Below, in pieces: positions 9,075-18,031 of a stretch of 64,000 bases of DNA (its first letter is position 1; each line of letters begins with the position of its first letter). The position numbers were made by a program, and so were the translations under genes. The notes beneath the pieces were generated by a model, which saw nothing but the letters and a program-made list of their open reading frames with translations, did no database searches and had not been told where the DNA came from. Source of the stretch: Geopsychrobacter electrodiphilus DSM 16401 (GTDB lineage: Bacteria > Desulfobacterota > Desulfuromonadia > Desulfuromonadales > Geopsychrobacteraceae); the NCBI RefSeq assembly GCF_000384395.1, contig NZ_ARWE01000001.1, positions 496,001-560,000 of the forward strand, written 5' to 3'.

Positions 9075-10930
9075 TGGATTCTCGACTGCTGTTTCTCCTG
9101 ATTCTGTTGCCGCTGGCGGGTGGTGTCATCAACGCCTGTTTTGGGTGTCGTCTGCCGCGTCCGCTGGTGGCGCTGCTGGCGATTGGTGCAATTGTCGGCA
9201 GTTTTGGTGTCGCTCTGGTCTGTTTGCCGTTAGCGGCGGAGGGCACCAGGGTCACCCTCTTCACCTGGCTGGCGGGTGCCGGGCTCAAGGCCGATATCGG
9301 CCTGCTGTTTGATCCCCTCGCGGCGACCATGGTCCTTATGGTCACCGGGGTCGCGAGCCTGATTCATGTCTATGCTGCCGGCTATATGGAGCATGAGGAC
9401 GACCAGGCGCGATTCTTCGCCCTGCTCAATCTGTTTGTCTGTGCCATGCTCTGCATTATCCTGGCGGATAATCTGTTGTTGCTCTTCCTCGGTTGGGAAG
9501 GGGTCGGTGTCTGCAGCTATGGTCTGATCGGCTTCTGGTACGCCAAGAGTGAGAATGCTCTGGCCGGGCGCAAGGCTTTCATCGTTACGCGGATCGGCGA
9601 CCTTTTTTTTACCGTGGCGCTGCTCTGGCTGTTCTCCCTGCTCGGAACGGTTAATATCGCGGAAATCAACCTGCGTGCGACCGAACTTAATCCAGCGCTG
9701 CTCACTCCGTTGGTGCTGCTGCTCTTGGGCGGCGCCTGTGGCAAGAGCGCTCAGCTGCCGCTGATGACCTGGCTGCCTGACGCCATGGCTGGCCCGACCC
9801 CGGTTTCGGCTCTGATCCACGCAGCGACCATGGTCACGGCCGGGGTGTATCTGCTCTGCCGGCTCTTTCCGCTGGTCTCATTGTCACCGGTCGGGATGGC
9901 GGTAATCGCCAGCGTCGGGGCGCTGACCGCCCTTTACGCCGCCAGCTGTGCCGTCGCTCAGCGTGAAATCAAACGGGTCCTCGCCTATTCGACCATGAGT
10001 CAGATCGGCTATATGTTTCTTGCCGTCGGGGTCGGCAGTGTCGCCGCAGCCATCGATCACCTCCTGGTTCATGCCTTCTTCAAGGCGCTGCTCTTCATGG
10101 GCGCCGGGGCGCTGATTCATCTGGCCGGCGGGGAGAACGACATCTTCAAGATGGGCGGTCTGAAGCGGAAGAACCCGCTGCTCTTCTGGTTGTTTTTGGT
10201 CGGAATTTTATGTCTGGCCGGTGCGCCCTTAACCGGGGGATTTTTCTCCAAGGATGCCATCCTGCTCGCCGCCTTTTCCCATGGCAACGGTTTTTCCGCC
10301 TGCCTCTGGGGGATAGGGGTCTTCACCGCCGGTCTGACCTCCTTTTACAGCTTCCGGCTGCTCTATCTGGTGTTCTTCGGGGAGTATCGCGGTGAGAAGG
10401 CTGGACATAAACTCTCGCCACTCCTGGTCTGGACCCTGCCGCCCCTCGCACTGTTCGGCCTGTTCGGCGGGTTGTTGAATCTGCCGCATTTTTATGGCGG
10501 CCATGAGATGCTCAGTCACTGGTTGGGCAGCGCTGCCACGGCAGAGGTACCGCCTGCAACCGAGGTCGGGTTGCTGGTCCTGATGGGCCTGTTCTTTGTC
10601 GCCGGCTGGGTGCCCGCCCATTTGTTCTATCGCAACTTCAAGGGGGAGGCTGATACCCCCTGGCGGCGCTTTCTGCTGCAGGGATGGCGTTTTGATGCGC
10701 TCTACGAACTTATAATTCTACGCCCCTACCGTTTTACCGCACGCTTCTGTTTTATCGCCGGGGATAAGGGGTTGATTGATGGCGTGGTCGAGGGGCTCGG
10801 CCGCACCATGTTGCATTGGGGTGGTTATTTTCGTCAGCTGGCAACCGGGCAGGTTTCTTTTTATCTGCAAGGATTTGCCTGGGGCCTGCTGCTGATGCTT
10901 GGTTGGCTGCTGTTGCAAGCAGCAGTTTGA
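9074..10930 (+). CDS. nuoL: NADH-quinone oxidoreductase subunit L
   Basis: The distal antiporter-like proton pump (618 residues). Family motifs include LLLFLGWEGVGVCSYGLIGF (with the key glutamate), GKSAQLPLMTWLPDAMAGPT (lysine-bearing broken helix) and PVSALIHAATMVTAGVYLL. The C-terminal ~60 residues include the amphipathic lateral helix and final membrane anchor expected for NuoL. The start is the ATG directly overlapping the nuoK stop. A 99-base spacer with a repeat separates it from nuoM. Confidence 0.96.
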   Translation: MDSRLLFLLILLPLAGGVINACFGCRLPRPLVALLAIGAIVGSFGVALVCLPLAAEGTRVTLFTWLAGAGLKADIGLLFDPLAATMVLMVTGVASLIHVYAAGYMEHEDDQARFFALLNLFVCAMLCIILADNLLLLFLGWEGVGVCSYGLIGFWYAKSENALAGRKAFIVTRIGDLFFTVALLWLFSLLGTVNIAEINLRATELNPALLTPLVLLLLGGACGKSAQLPLMTWLPDAMAGPTPVSALIHAATMVTAGVYLLCRLFPLVSLSPVGMAVIASVGALTALYAASCAVAQREIKRVLAYSTMSQIGYMFLAVGVGSVAAAIDHLLVHAFFKALLFMGAGALIHLAGGENDIFKMGGLKRKNPLLFWLFLVGILCLAGAPLTGGFFSKDAILLAAFSHGNGFSACLWGIGVFTAGLTSFYSFRLLYLVFFGEYRGEKAGHKLSPLLVWTLPPLALFGLFGGLLNLPHFYGGHEMLSHWLGSAATAEVPPATEVGLLVLMGLFFVAGWVPAHLFYRNFKGEADTPWRRFLLQGWRFDALYELIILRPYRFTARFCFIAGDKGLIDGVVEGLGRTMLHWGGYFRQLATGQVSFYLQGFAWGLLLMLGWLLLQAAV

Positions 10931-11013
10931 AAACAGTGAGGCGTGTGGCGGGAGGAGTGAGATGAAAAATATCTTCCTGCGCTTAACGCCTCTTGCCTCA
11001 CTCCTCACGGGGT
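10931..11013 (+). repeat. GTGAGG-type inverted repeat between nuoL and nuoM
   Basis: The left arm is GTGAGGCGTGTGGCGGGAGG followed by AGTGAG; the right arm is GCCTCTTGCCTCACTCCTCAC. They are separated by about 25 bases and can form an imperfect hairpin. The organisation (G-rich arm, short A-rich loop starting ATGAAAA, C-rich arm) is the same as in the nuoI-nuoJ spacer, which suggests copies of one small dispersed element. Confidence 0.65.
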
Positions 11014-11029
11014 TGAATGGACGTACCGC

Positions 11030-12538
11030 ATGGATTTAGCTGCGCTGACAGAATTACCCATATTAACCCTGATCCTCTGGCTGCCGTTGCTGGGCACCCT
11101 GCTATGCCTCCTGATGCGGCATTCGCCCGTAACCTGTCGCTGGTTAGCCCTGTTCATCACCTGCAGTGTGCTGCTCCTCACTGTCTGGCTGTTTATCGAC
11201 CTGCCGATCAGCTCAGGCTGGCTGCTCCAGGAGGATCATGCCTGGATCCCGCAGTTCGGCATCCGTTACAGCCTGGCGCTGGATGGCATCTCCTTGTTGC
11301 TGATCTGCCTGACCGCCCTGTTGCAGGTCGCGGCGGTTTTGATCAGCTGGAAGCAGAAGGAACATCCGGCGCTCTTCTATGCCCTGGTGCTGGTGCTTGA
11401 GACCGGCATTATCGGGGTTTTTCTGGCGACTGATCTGATCCTGTTCTACGTCTTTTGGGAGTTGATGCTGATCCCGATGCTCTTCCTGATCGGCATCTGG
11501 GGCCATGAGAACCGGGTTTATGCGGCGCTCAAATTCTTCTTTTTCACCCTCGCTGGCAGCCTCTGCCTGCTGGTCGCGATCATCAGTCTCTATCTGATCC
11601 ACGGCGGTCAGACCGGGGTCTACAGTTTCGCTGCCGATGCCCTGCGTCAAACCCAGCTCTCTTCGGGAACCGAGATGCTGCTCTACCTTGGATTTTTGCT
11701 GGCGTTTGTGGTCAAGGTGCCACTCTTCCCATTTCATACCTGGTTGCCTGATGCGCATACCGAAGCCCCGGCGGCCGGTTCGGTGGATCTCGCCGGTCTG
11801 CTGCTTAAGACCGGCATCTACGGCCTGATTCGTTTTGCTTTTCCATTTTTTCCCCATGCCGCCCGGCAAAGTCTCCCCCTTCTGGCGGGGCTGGCGCTGA
11901 TCGGGATCTTTTACGCCGCCTGGATCGCCTACGCGCAGAGCGACATCAAGCGCGTGATCGCCTATTCATCGGTGGCGCATATGGGCTTTGTTATTCTGGG
12001 TCTGGCCGCCTGGAACCAGCTTGCCTGGGACGGCGCCCTGCTCCTGATGGTCAATCACGGGGTGACAACGGGGGGACTCTTTCTGTTGATTGCGATGATT
12101 CAGGATCGCACCGGTTCGCGTGATCTGCGCGTGTTGGGGGGGCTGTGGAAGACCCTGCCTTTTCTCGGCGCATTCTTTTTGCTCTTCTGTCTGGCGTCAC
12201 TCGGTCTGCCTGGACTCTCGAACTTCGCCGGGGAAATACTGGTGCTGCTCGGGACCTTTGGGCGTTGGCCGCTTATGGCGGCACTGGCCGCAGCCGGGGT
12301 GATCTTCTCGGCCGCGTACATGTTGCGTGTGGTGCAGGGGACCTTGTGGGGACCGCTGGGGCAATTGTGTAAAGTCGGGGACAAGGACTGCTTGCATGCA
12401 GATCTCGATCGTCGCGAGTGGCTGCTGCTGATCCCCCTCGGGTTGCTGGTGATCTGGCTCGGGATCTATCCAACCCCGGTGCTGGAGCGGATGAGCGGTC
12501 CGATCAGTTTGCTCCTTAAGAGCGGAGGCTTGCCATGA
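11030..12538 (+). CDS. nuoM: NADH-quinone oxidoreductase subunit M
   Basis: The second antiporter-like proton pump (502 residues, about 14 helices). Motifs include ILFYVFWELMLIPMLFLIG (family glutamate), KVPLFPFHTWLPDAHTEAP (lysine/proline discontinuous helix) and KTGIYGLIRF. The start at 11030 gives a normal hydrophobic N-terminus. An ATGA overlap joins it to nuoN. Its position between nuoL and nuoN is the canonical order. Confidence 0.96.
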   Translation: MDLAALTELPILTLILWLPLLGTLLCLLMRHSPVTCRWLALFITCSVLLLTVWLFIDLPISSGWLLQEDHAWIPQFGIRYSLALDGISLLLICLTALLQVAAVLISWKQKEHPALFYALVLVLETGIIGVFLATDLILFYVFWELMLIPMLFLIGIWGHENRVYAALKFFFFTLAGSLCLLVAIISLYLIHGGQTGVYSFAADALRQTQLSSGTEMLLYLGFLLAFVVKVPLFPFHTWLPDAHTEAPAAGSVDLAGLLLKTGIYGLIRFAFPFFPHAARQSLPLLAGLALIGIFYAAWIAYAQSDIKRVIAYSSVAHMGFVILGLAAWNQLAWDGALLLMVNHGVTTGGLFLLIAMIQDRTGSRDLRVLGGLWKTLPFLGAFFLLFCLASLGLPGLSNFAGEILVLLGTFGRWPLMAALAAAGVIFSAAYMLRVVQGTLWGPLGQLCKVGDKDCLHADLDRREWLLLIPLGLLVIWLGIYPTPVLERMSGPISLLLKSGGLP

Positions 12539-13950
12539 ATGGCCTCGAACTACAAGGACTGCTCCCGCAAATCCTGTTGGCACTCGGCGCAACCGCGGTG
12601 CTAATGTTCGGAGCCTGGTACCCTTCACACCGCTGGATTTTGGTCGGGGTGGGAATCTCAGTCGCGGCCGCGCTCTGTGCGGCGTTGATCACACCGGCTG
12701 TCCCCGAGGTTGCCCATCTGTACAGCACCGGCAGTTATGCCCGGTTCTTCGTTGTGGTCTGGGCGATCCTGGGGGCGCTGACCCTGCTGCTGTCGCTGCG
12801 CTACACCGAAATCCATGATCTCCCGGGGAGCGAGTATACTTCGCTGGTCCTCTTTGCGATCTGCGGTATGGGCCTGTTATCCTCGGCATCCTCCTTGCTC
12901 GGTCTATTTCTCGGGCTCGAAGCCTTTACCCTGGTGCTCTACATTCTAATCGCCTTCAAGCGCGAAGATCCACGCGGCGCCGAGGCCGGGCTGAAATATC
13001 TGGTGATGGGAGCCGTCGCGACCGCGTTTATGGCCTTTGGCATTGCGCTGATCTATGCTGCCAGCGGCAGTTTTCACCTGCCCGAAGTCTTTGCCGGCTT
13101 GCAACAACAGGCCGGTGGCATGCGCGCCCTCGGGCTTGTTGGCTGGGCGATGATGTTGGTCGCCATCGGCTTCAAGGTCTCGCTGGCCCCTTTTCACCTC
13201 TGGACGCCCGATGTCTACCAGGGGGCTCCAGCTCCTGTCACCGGCCTGCTCGCGACCGGCTCCAAGGGCGCGGTCTTCGCTGCGTTGATCCCGCTATTTG
13301 CCGCTTTGGGGCCGCTTAAGGCTGATTTGAATCTGATCCTCTGGGTGCTGGCGGCGCTGTCGATGCTGGCCGGGACCCTGGCCGCTTTACCGCAGCGCAA
13401 TTTGAAGCGGATGCTCGCCTATTCTTCGGTCGTGCATATGGGGTATCTGATGATTGGACTGCTGGTCGGGGATGCCGCGGCCCAGCGCGCGCTGGTTTTT
13501 TATATCATCGCCTATACCATCGCGACCCTCGGTGCCTTCGGGGTGCTGACCTCCTTCTCGCGTGTCGATGATGAACCGCAGGATTATGCGGACTTCCGCG
13601 GGCTGGGGTATCTCCATCCCAGGCGCAGCAGCGTGCTCGCCGCCTGTCTGCTGTCCCTGGCCGGTATCCCGCCGCTGGTCGGTTTTTTTGCCAAGTTCGG
13701 TATCATCACCGCGGCCTTACGCGGCGGCTACCCCGGCCTCGCTGTCATCGCCATCATTGCTGCCCTCGTCTCGCTCTATTACTATCTGGCCCCGATTATC
13801 GTGCTCTTCATGCAGGAACGCGATGCCTCTGAGCTTCGTCGTGGTTGTCGCCAGGAGTATATCGTTCTGGCGCTCTGTTTTGCCGGTCTTTTGCTGCTCG
13901 GGGTTTACCCCGCACCCTTGCTTGAGCTGCTGGGCATGATTTTGCCATGA
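12535..13950 (+). CDS. nuoN: NADH-quinone oxidoreductase subunit N
   Basis: The third antiporter-like subunit (471 residues), adjacent to NuoK in the complex. Visible motifs are LGLFLGLEAFTLVLYILIAF (glutamate helix), KVSLAPFHLWTPDVYQGAPAP and KRMLAYSSVVHMGYLMIGL. It overlaps nuoM at the start, and its stop overlaps the start of a histidine kinase at 13947 (ATGA), so the operon appears to continue past complex I. Confidence 0.96.
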   Translation: MNGLELQGLLPQILLALGATAVLMFGAWYPSHRWILVGVGISVAAALCAALITPAVPEVAHLYSTGSYARFFVVVWAILGALTLLLSLRYTEIHDLPGSEYTSLVLFAICGMGLLSSASSLLGLFLGLEAFTLVLYILIAFKREDPRGAEAGLKYLVMGAVATAFMAFGIALIYAASGSFHLPEVFAGLQQQAGGMRALGLVGWAMMLVAIGFKVSLAPFHLWTPDVYQGAPAPVTGLLATGSKGAVFAALIPLFAALGPLKADLNLILWVLAALSMLAGTLAALPQRNLKRMLAYSSVVHMGYLMIGLLVGDAAAQRALVFYIIAYTIATLGAFGVLTSFSRVDDEPQDYADFRGLGYLHPRRSSVLAACLLSLAGIPPLVGFFAKFGIITAALRGGYPGLAVIAIIAALVSLYYYLAPIIVLFMQERDASELRRGCRQEYIVLALCFAGLLLLGVYPAPLLELLGMILP

Positions 13951-15416
13951 CCAATGACATAATCCTTGAAGCGCTCAATGCACTGCTGATTGCCGGAATT
14001 ATCCTCTATCAGCTTAAATGTTTACGTAAATCCGGCCTCAAAGGGACCCCGGGAACCCGGCTGATTCTGGCCGGGTTCGGGCTGATGCTTTTAGGTGCCT
14101 GTCTTGATATTACCGATGAATTCCCGCAGCTCAATCATTTTGTCGTGATCGGTGATACCCCTGTTGAGGCATTTTTCGAAAAGTTTTTCGGTTATATGCT
14201 CGGTTCCCTGCTGCTGCTGGTTGGATTTTCGCGGATGCTGCCGGTTTTTGAACAGTTGGGCGAAAAACAGCGGCTGATCGAAACTATAATTGAGACGATC
14301 CCCGCTCCTACTTTTTGCAAGGATGAGAAGGGTCGCTATCTCCATTGCAACAACGCTTTTGAGGAGTTCATCGGGGTTTCACGTGAACGGATCATCGGTC
14401 AGACGGTTTACGCGGTGGCGGCCCCTGATCTGGCTGAAATCTATCATCAGGCGGATCAGGGGCTGATTGCTGAGCTCGGGAAGCAAACCTATGAAACCCA
14501 GGTCGAGAGTTCGGATGGCGGCCGCAGGGAGGTGTTGTTTCATAAGGCGGTGTTTCACAAAGAGGATGGTTCCGCCGGCGGTCTTGTCGGGGTGATGCTC
14601 GATATCTCCGATCGTAAAAAGGTCGAAGAGGGTTTACGTCATATTGATCAGATGAAGAGCGAGTTTATCAGTACCGCGGCGCATGAACTGAGGACGCCAC
14701 TCACCTCAATCAGGGGCTATACCGAACTGCTGCTGTCTGCGGATGGGACCAGGCAGTTCAGCCTTGCTCAGAAGACCGACTTTTTGCAGGAAATTTTTCA
14801 GGCGAGTGAATTACTGGGCAAACTGGTGGATGAACTGTTGGATGTGGGGCGGATTGAGCGAGGTCTGCCCCTGCCTTTAGAGATCAAGCCTCAGCGGCCC
14901 GAGGCCTTATTCCAAAAAATTGTAGATGGGTTCCGTTTGAAGCATGAGCAACAGCACCCGCTGCTGCTGGTTTCACAACTGCCAGCTGATTGTGAGGTAG
15001 CTTTTGATCAATACCGTATGCGGCAGCTTGTTGATAATCTGCTGAGTAACGCGGTGAAATATTCGCCCGAAGGGGGGACGATCAAGCTCGTTATCAGTCT
15101 GGTCGATCACTGCTTTCAGCTTGAAATTATCGATCAGGGCATCGGCATGAAGCCTGACCAGTTGGCACAAATTTTTGATAAATTTTACCGTGCCGGCGAG
15201 GAGCGCAGCAGGATAAGCGGTATGGGGATTGGAATGAGTATAGTCAAGAATATTGTCGAGAGTCATCGAGGGACGATCGAAGTTGAGAGCCGGTTGGGTG
15301 AGGGAACCTGCATTCGTGTCAAGATTCCGTTACAGATCGCCCGGGAGAAAAATGCTTCGGGGCTTTCTTCTGAGCAAGCGGTCTTAACCGCAACCCCGCC
15401 TATAGGCGCGGACTGA
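13947..15416 (+). CDS. Membrane PAS-domain sensor histidine kinase
   Basis: A 489-residue kinase. Three hydrophobic stretches lie in the first ~95 residues (around 9-22, 35-50 and 75-90), followed by a PAS domain (about 105-220; IPAPTFCKDEKGRYLHCNNAF), a dimerisation/phosphoacceptor helix with AAHELRTPLTSIRGYTELLL (H246), and a GHKL ATPase domain (N box NLLSNAVKYSPEGG, DQGIGM, GMGIGMSIVKNI). There is little periplasmic loop, so the signal is probably sensed in the membrane or by the PAS. No receiver domain or regulator lies beside it. The four-base overlap with nuoN suggests co-translation with complex I and perhaps a respiratory or redox signal; that part is inference. Confidence 0.9.
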   Translation: MTNDIILEALNALLIAGIILYQLKCLRKSGLKGTPGTRLILAGFGLMLLGACLDITDEFPQLNHFVVIGDTPVEAFFEKFFGYMLGSLLLLVGFSRMLPVFEQLGEKQRLIETIIETIPAPTFCKDEKGRYLHCNNAFEEFIGVSRERIIGQTVYAVAAPDLAEIYHQADQGLIAELGKQTYETQVESSDGGRREVLFHKAVFHKEDGSAGGLVGVMLDISDRKKVEEGLRHIDQMKSEFISTAAHELRTPLTSIRGYTELLLSADGTRQFSLAQKTDFLQEIFQASELLGKLVDELLDVGRIERGLPLPLEIKPQRPEALFQKIVDGFRLKHEQQHPLLLVSQLPADCEVAFDQYRMRQLVDNLLSNAVKYSPEGGTIKLVISLVDHCFQLEIIDQGIGMKPDQLAQIFDKFYRAGEERSRISGMGIGMSIVKNIVESHRGTIEVESRLGEGTCIRVKIPLQIAREKNASGLSSEQAVLTATPPIGAD

Positions 15417-15432
15417 ATTGGGAGGTCAGACC

Positions 15433-16068
15433 ATGATAACGCTTTACGGTATGCCGCACACCCGGTCGTTCAGGGTCCTCTGGGCTCTGGAAGAGATCGG
15501 TGCTGAGTACGAATATCAACTGGTCAATCTGGGCAAAGGCGATGCGAAAACCCCTGAATTTCTGGCACTGAACCCCAGCGGAAAACTTCCGGTGTTGAAG
15601 GTCGATGACCTGGTCCTGACCGAATCCGCGGCAATCTGCTCCTACCTCGCTGATGCTCATCCCGACAAACAACTGATTCCCTCTGTAGGAACCGCCGACC
15701 GTGCGCTCTATAATCAGTGGTGCTTTTTTGTGCTGTCCGAGCTCGAGCAACCCTTATGGACGATGGGGAAACATAAGTTTGCCCTGCCGAAGGAGTATCG
15801 CGTGAGGGAGGTCCAGAAGACCGCCGGATTTGAATTTATGCGCGCGATTCGCGTTCTTGAAAAGGGGATTCTGGGACGTAACTTCATGGTCGGGGAGTAT
15901 TTTACGATGGCCGACCTGCTGGTGGTTCATACCCTGAATTGGGCGCAGAGCCTTAAAATTGATCATGGCAGCAAATTGCTGGATCAGTACCTTGATCGCG
16001 TCAGGCAGAGACCGGCCTGGTCGCGAGCCCTGGCGATCGACAACGCAAGAAAGTCCGAAATGGCATGA
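15433..16068 (+). CDS. Glutathione S-transferase-like protein
   Basis: A 211-residue cytosolic protein with a thioredoxin-fold N-terminal domain (TLYGMPHTRSFRVLWALEE; NPSGKLPVLKVDD; LTESAAICSYLAD) and an all-helical C-terminal domain (about residues 90-205). The ESAAI segment is the glutathione gamma-glutamyl site of the family, and a Ser near residue 11 could act as the catalytic residue. The ATG at 15433 follows GGAGG (15421-15425). Substrate is unknown. It overlaps the next gene by four bases (ATGA). Confidence 0.85.
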   Translation: MITLYGMPHTRSFRVLWALEEIGAEYEYQLVNLGKGDAKTPEFLALNPSGKLPVLKVDDLVLTESAAICSYLADAHPDKQLIPSVGTADRALYNQWCFFVLSELEQPLWTMGKHKFALPKEYRVREVQKTAGFEFMRAIRVLEKGILGRNFMVGEYFTMADLLVVHTLNWAQSLKIDHGSKLLDQYLDRVRQRPAWSRALAIDNARKSEMA

Positions 16069-16469
16069 CGATGGACGAGCAGATTGAGCTGTTTTTAAGT
16101 AGTGAAGCGTTCGGCGTGGTCGGGGCGTCGAGTCGTCGGCATAAATACGGCAATAAGGTCTTGCGCTGCTACCAGCAGAACGGCCGGCGGGTCATTCCCG
16201 TCAATCCGGTTGAAAAAGAGATCGAAGGGGTCGCCGTTGTTGCCTCAGTCTCCGAGCTCCCCGCCGGGGTTCAGAGTCTGTCCTTGATTACTCCGCCCCA
16301 GGTGACTGAAAAGGTGGTTGCGCAGGCGGCTGCGAAAGGGATTAAAAATATCTGGATGCAGCCGGGCGCAGAAAGTCCTGCTTCCATCGCGTTTTGCCGG
16401 AAGCAGGGAATGAACCTGATTGCGGACGGGAGTTGCGTTTTGGTCGTGATGGGCTATCACGAGCATTGA
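16065..16469 (+). CDS. CoA-binding (Rossmann) domain protein
   Basis: A 134-residue single-domain protein of the CoA_binding / YccU type. The N-terminal nucleotide fold is clear: AFGVVGASSRRHKYGNKVLR, then VIPVNPVEKEIEGV and IKNIWMQPGAES, ending with the Cys-containing SCVLVVMGYH. Homologues bind CoA and are linked to protein acyl or CoA metabolism, but no enzymatic role is shown by the sequence. It is coupled to the GST-like gene by overlap. Confidence 0.85.
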   Translation: MTMDEQIELFLSSEAFGVVGASSRRHKYGNKVLRCYQQNGRRVIPVNPVEKEIEGVAVVASVSELPAGVQSLSLITPPQVTEKVVAQAAAKGIKNIWMQPGAESPASIAFCRKQGMNLIADGSCVLVVMGYHEH

Positions 16470-16472
16470 AGT

Positions 16473-16504
16473 AACGACGTTAAAGCCTTAAAACGGCGTT
16501 TTTA
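16473..16504 (+). terminator. Probable terminator after the CoA-binding gene
   Basis: AACGACGTTAA can pair with TTAAAACGGCGTT, with one mismatch, and is followed by a T run. It would close the nuo-kinase-GST-CoA-binding transcript. Confidence 0.5.
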
Positions 16505-16526
16505 GCAGGGCACAAGGTTTTGTTAA

Positions 16527-16847
16527 CTCCAGCGGATAGTCGATGCCTGGGAGGGGGGGAGCGATGTGGAACCTGGGCTCTTCTCGTTTCCGCATGCCCT
16601 GGCTGGGGCTGCTTTGCTTGATCAACGACACTTTCCGGAGCAGCTGATTTTTGTTGCTCATCATCATCACAAATTTGAGGACTTGGCTGGAGGGGAGCCT
16701 GAGATGTATACTCCCTGCTCAATCATCAATCTGGCGGATGGTTTTTGTCACTATTTCAGTGCTGGCTATCCGCTTCCTGATAAAGAGATCGATCTGCCGC
16801 TTTCACGAGACGCATATATGCGCGAACGCAGTCTATTCCTCTCCTGA
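16527..16847 (+). pseudogene. Remnant of an HDOD/HD-type gene
   Basis: After an in-frame stop at 16524 the frame is open to 16847. The peptide reads PHALAGAALLDQRHFPEQL, then VAHHHHKF and IINLADGFCHYF. That order (HA..GA.LL, FPE.L, HHH, then an ADxxx helix) is typical of the second half of HDOD/HD domains. The N-terminal half of the domain is missing and there is no good start codon, only a GTG at 16566 without a proper ribosome site. I read it as a decayed gene fragment. A short expressed protein from the GTG cannot be excluded. Confidence 0.5.
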
Positions 16848-16871
16848 AGGGGCCGCCTGCCTGGAGCCCAA

Positions 16872-17963
16872 ATGTCCAAAAAAATCTTCATCGCTGCGAC
16901 CGGACAGGATTGTGGCAAAACCACCACCAGCCTCTCGTTGATTCATCTTGCCCGGAAAAAATATAAACGTGTCGGATTTATCAAGCCGTTCGGTCCTAAG
17001 CTGATCAGCTATAAAGGGCGTAAAATCGACATGGATGCCGCATTGATTTCGCATATCTACAGGTTGGATGACGATCTTGAATTCATGTCGCCGGTTGTGG
17101 TTGAAAGTCGGACAACGCGGCAGTTTCTAGACGGTGAAATAACTCATGATCAGCTGGTAATCCCCCTGGATATTGCCATTGCCGAGCTCGAGAGAAAGTG
17201 TGATTTTCTTATTATTGAAGGTGCCGGGCACGCCGGAGTCGGGGCGGTGGTGGGCCTGAGTAACGCTCTGGTTGCTGCGCGCTATCAGGCTCCGGTGCTT
17301 CTGGTAACTGGTGGCGGGGTAGGTCACGTTATTGATTCGGTTCACCTGAATCTGGCCCTGTTTCGGGAAGCCGGTGCCGAAGTCAGGGTGCTGGTTCCGA
17401 ACAAATTGATCCCGGCCAAGCGCCCGGCGACCCTGAGTTATATCGAAAAGGCTTTTGCCAATTATCCTTTCAAGGTGGTTGGAGGGTTTAACTACTCACC
17501 GGTTCTGGCCAATCCGACCCTGCGTCACATCGCCAACCTGCTTGGCCTGCAGCTACACGCGACAGCTGAGCAGTCCTGGAGTATTGCTCACCACCTGCAG
17601 ATGGGGGCTGCAGCCACCCAGCGAGTGGTCGATCTGTTGCAACCGTCAACTTTGCTGGTCGTCACCAGCAGTCGTGATGAATTGTTGGTCATGCTCGCCT
17701 CGCTCTACCATCTGCCGGAATTCAAGTCGAAAATCGCGGGTCTGGTTATTCCTGGACTATCACCGGTGGCCGACATCGTTCAACGTATTCTCAATGATGC
17801 CGGTATCCCCTATATGCGAACAACTGCTACGACTGCGGATGTCTTTTCCCGGATCCGCGAGGATGTCTCCAAGATTGGTCCGGACGACCACGAGAAGATC
17901 GCCCTGATTCAGCAACTTGCGGAGACAGAACTCTGCTTTGAGACGATCGACGCGCTGATTTAG
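16872..17963 (+). CDS. BioD-like P-loop protein with DRTGG domain
   Basis: A 363-residue protein. The N-terminal ~200 residues form a BioD/CobB-type ATPase with Walker A ATGQDCGKTTTSLSL near residue 8 and a later IIEGAGHAGVG motif. The C-terminal part (about 225-340) matches the DRTGG domain found between the BioD-like and transacetylase parts of long phosphotransacetylases (TLLVVTSSRDELLVMLAS; VADIVQRILNDAGIPY). No acetyltransferase domain follows. Such stand-alone proteins are regulators or P-loop enzymes of unknown substrate. The gene begins just after the HDOD remnant. Confidence 0.82.
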   Translation: MSKKIFIAATGQDCGKTTTSLSLIHLARKKYKRVGFIKPFGPKLISYKGRKIDMDAALISHIYRLDDDLEFMSPVVVESRTTRQFLDGEITHDQLVIPLDIAIAELERKCDFLIIEGAGHAGVGAVVGLSNALVAARYQAPVLLVTGGGVGHVIDSVHLNLALFREAGAEVRVLVPNKLIPAKRPATLSYIEKAFANYPFKVVGGFNYSPVLANPTLRHIANLLGLQLHATAEQSWSIAHHLQMGAAATQRVVDLLQPSTLLVVTSSRDELLVMLASLYHLPEFKSKIAGLVIPGLSPVADIVQRILNDAGIPYMRTTATTADVFSRIREDVSKIGPDDHEKIALIQQLAETELCFETIDALI

Positions 17964-18031
17964 GATCATCCATTTCATTTCATCATCAGGCGACTCAAAC
18001 TTTTATACGTCGTCCAGGAAAGAGGTTTTTC

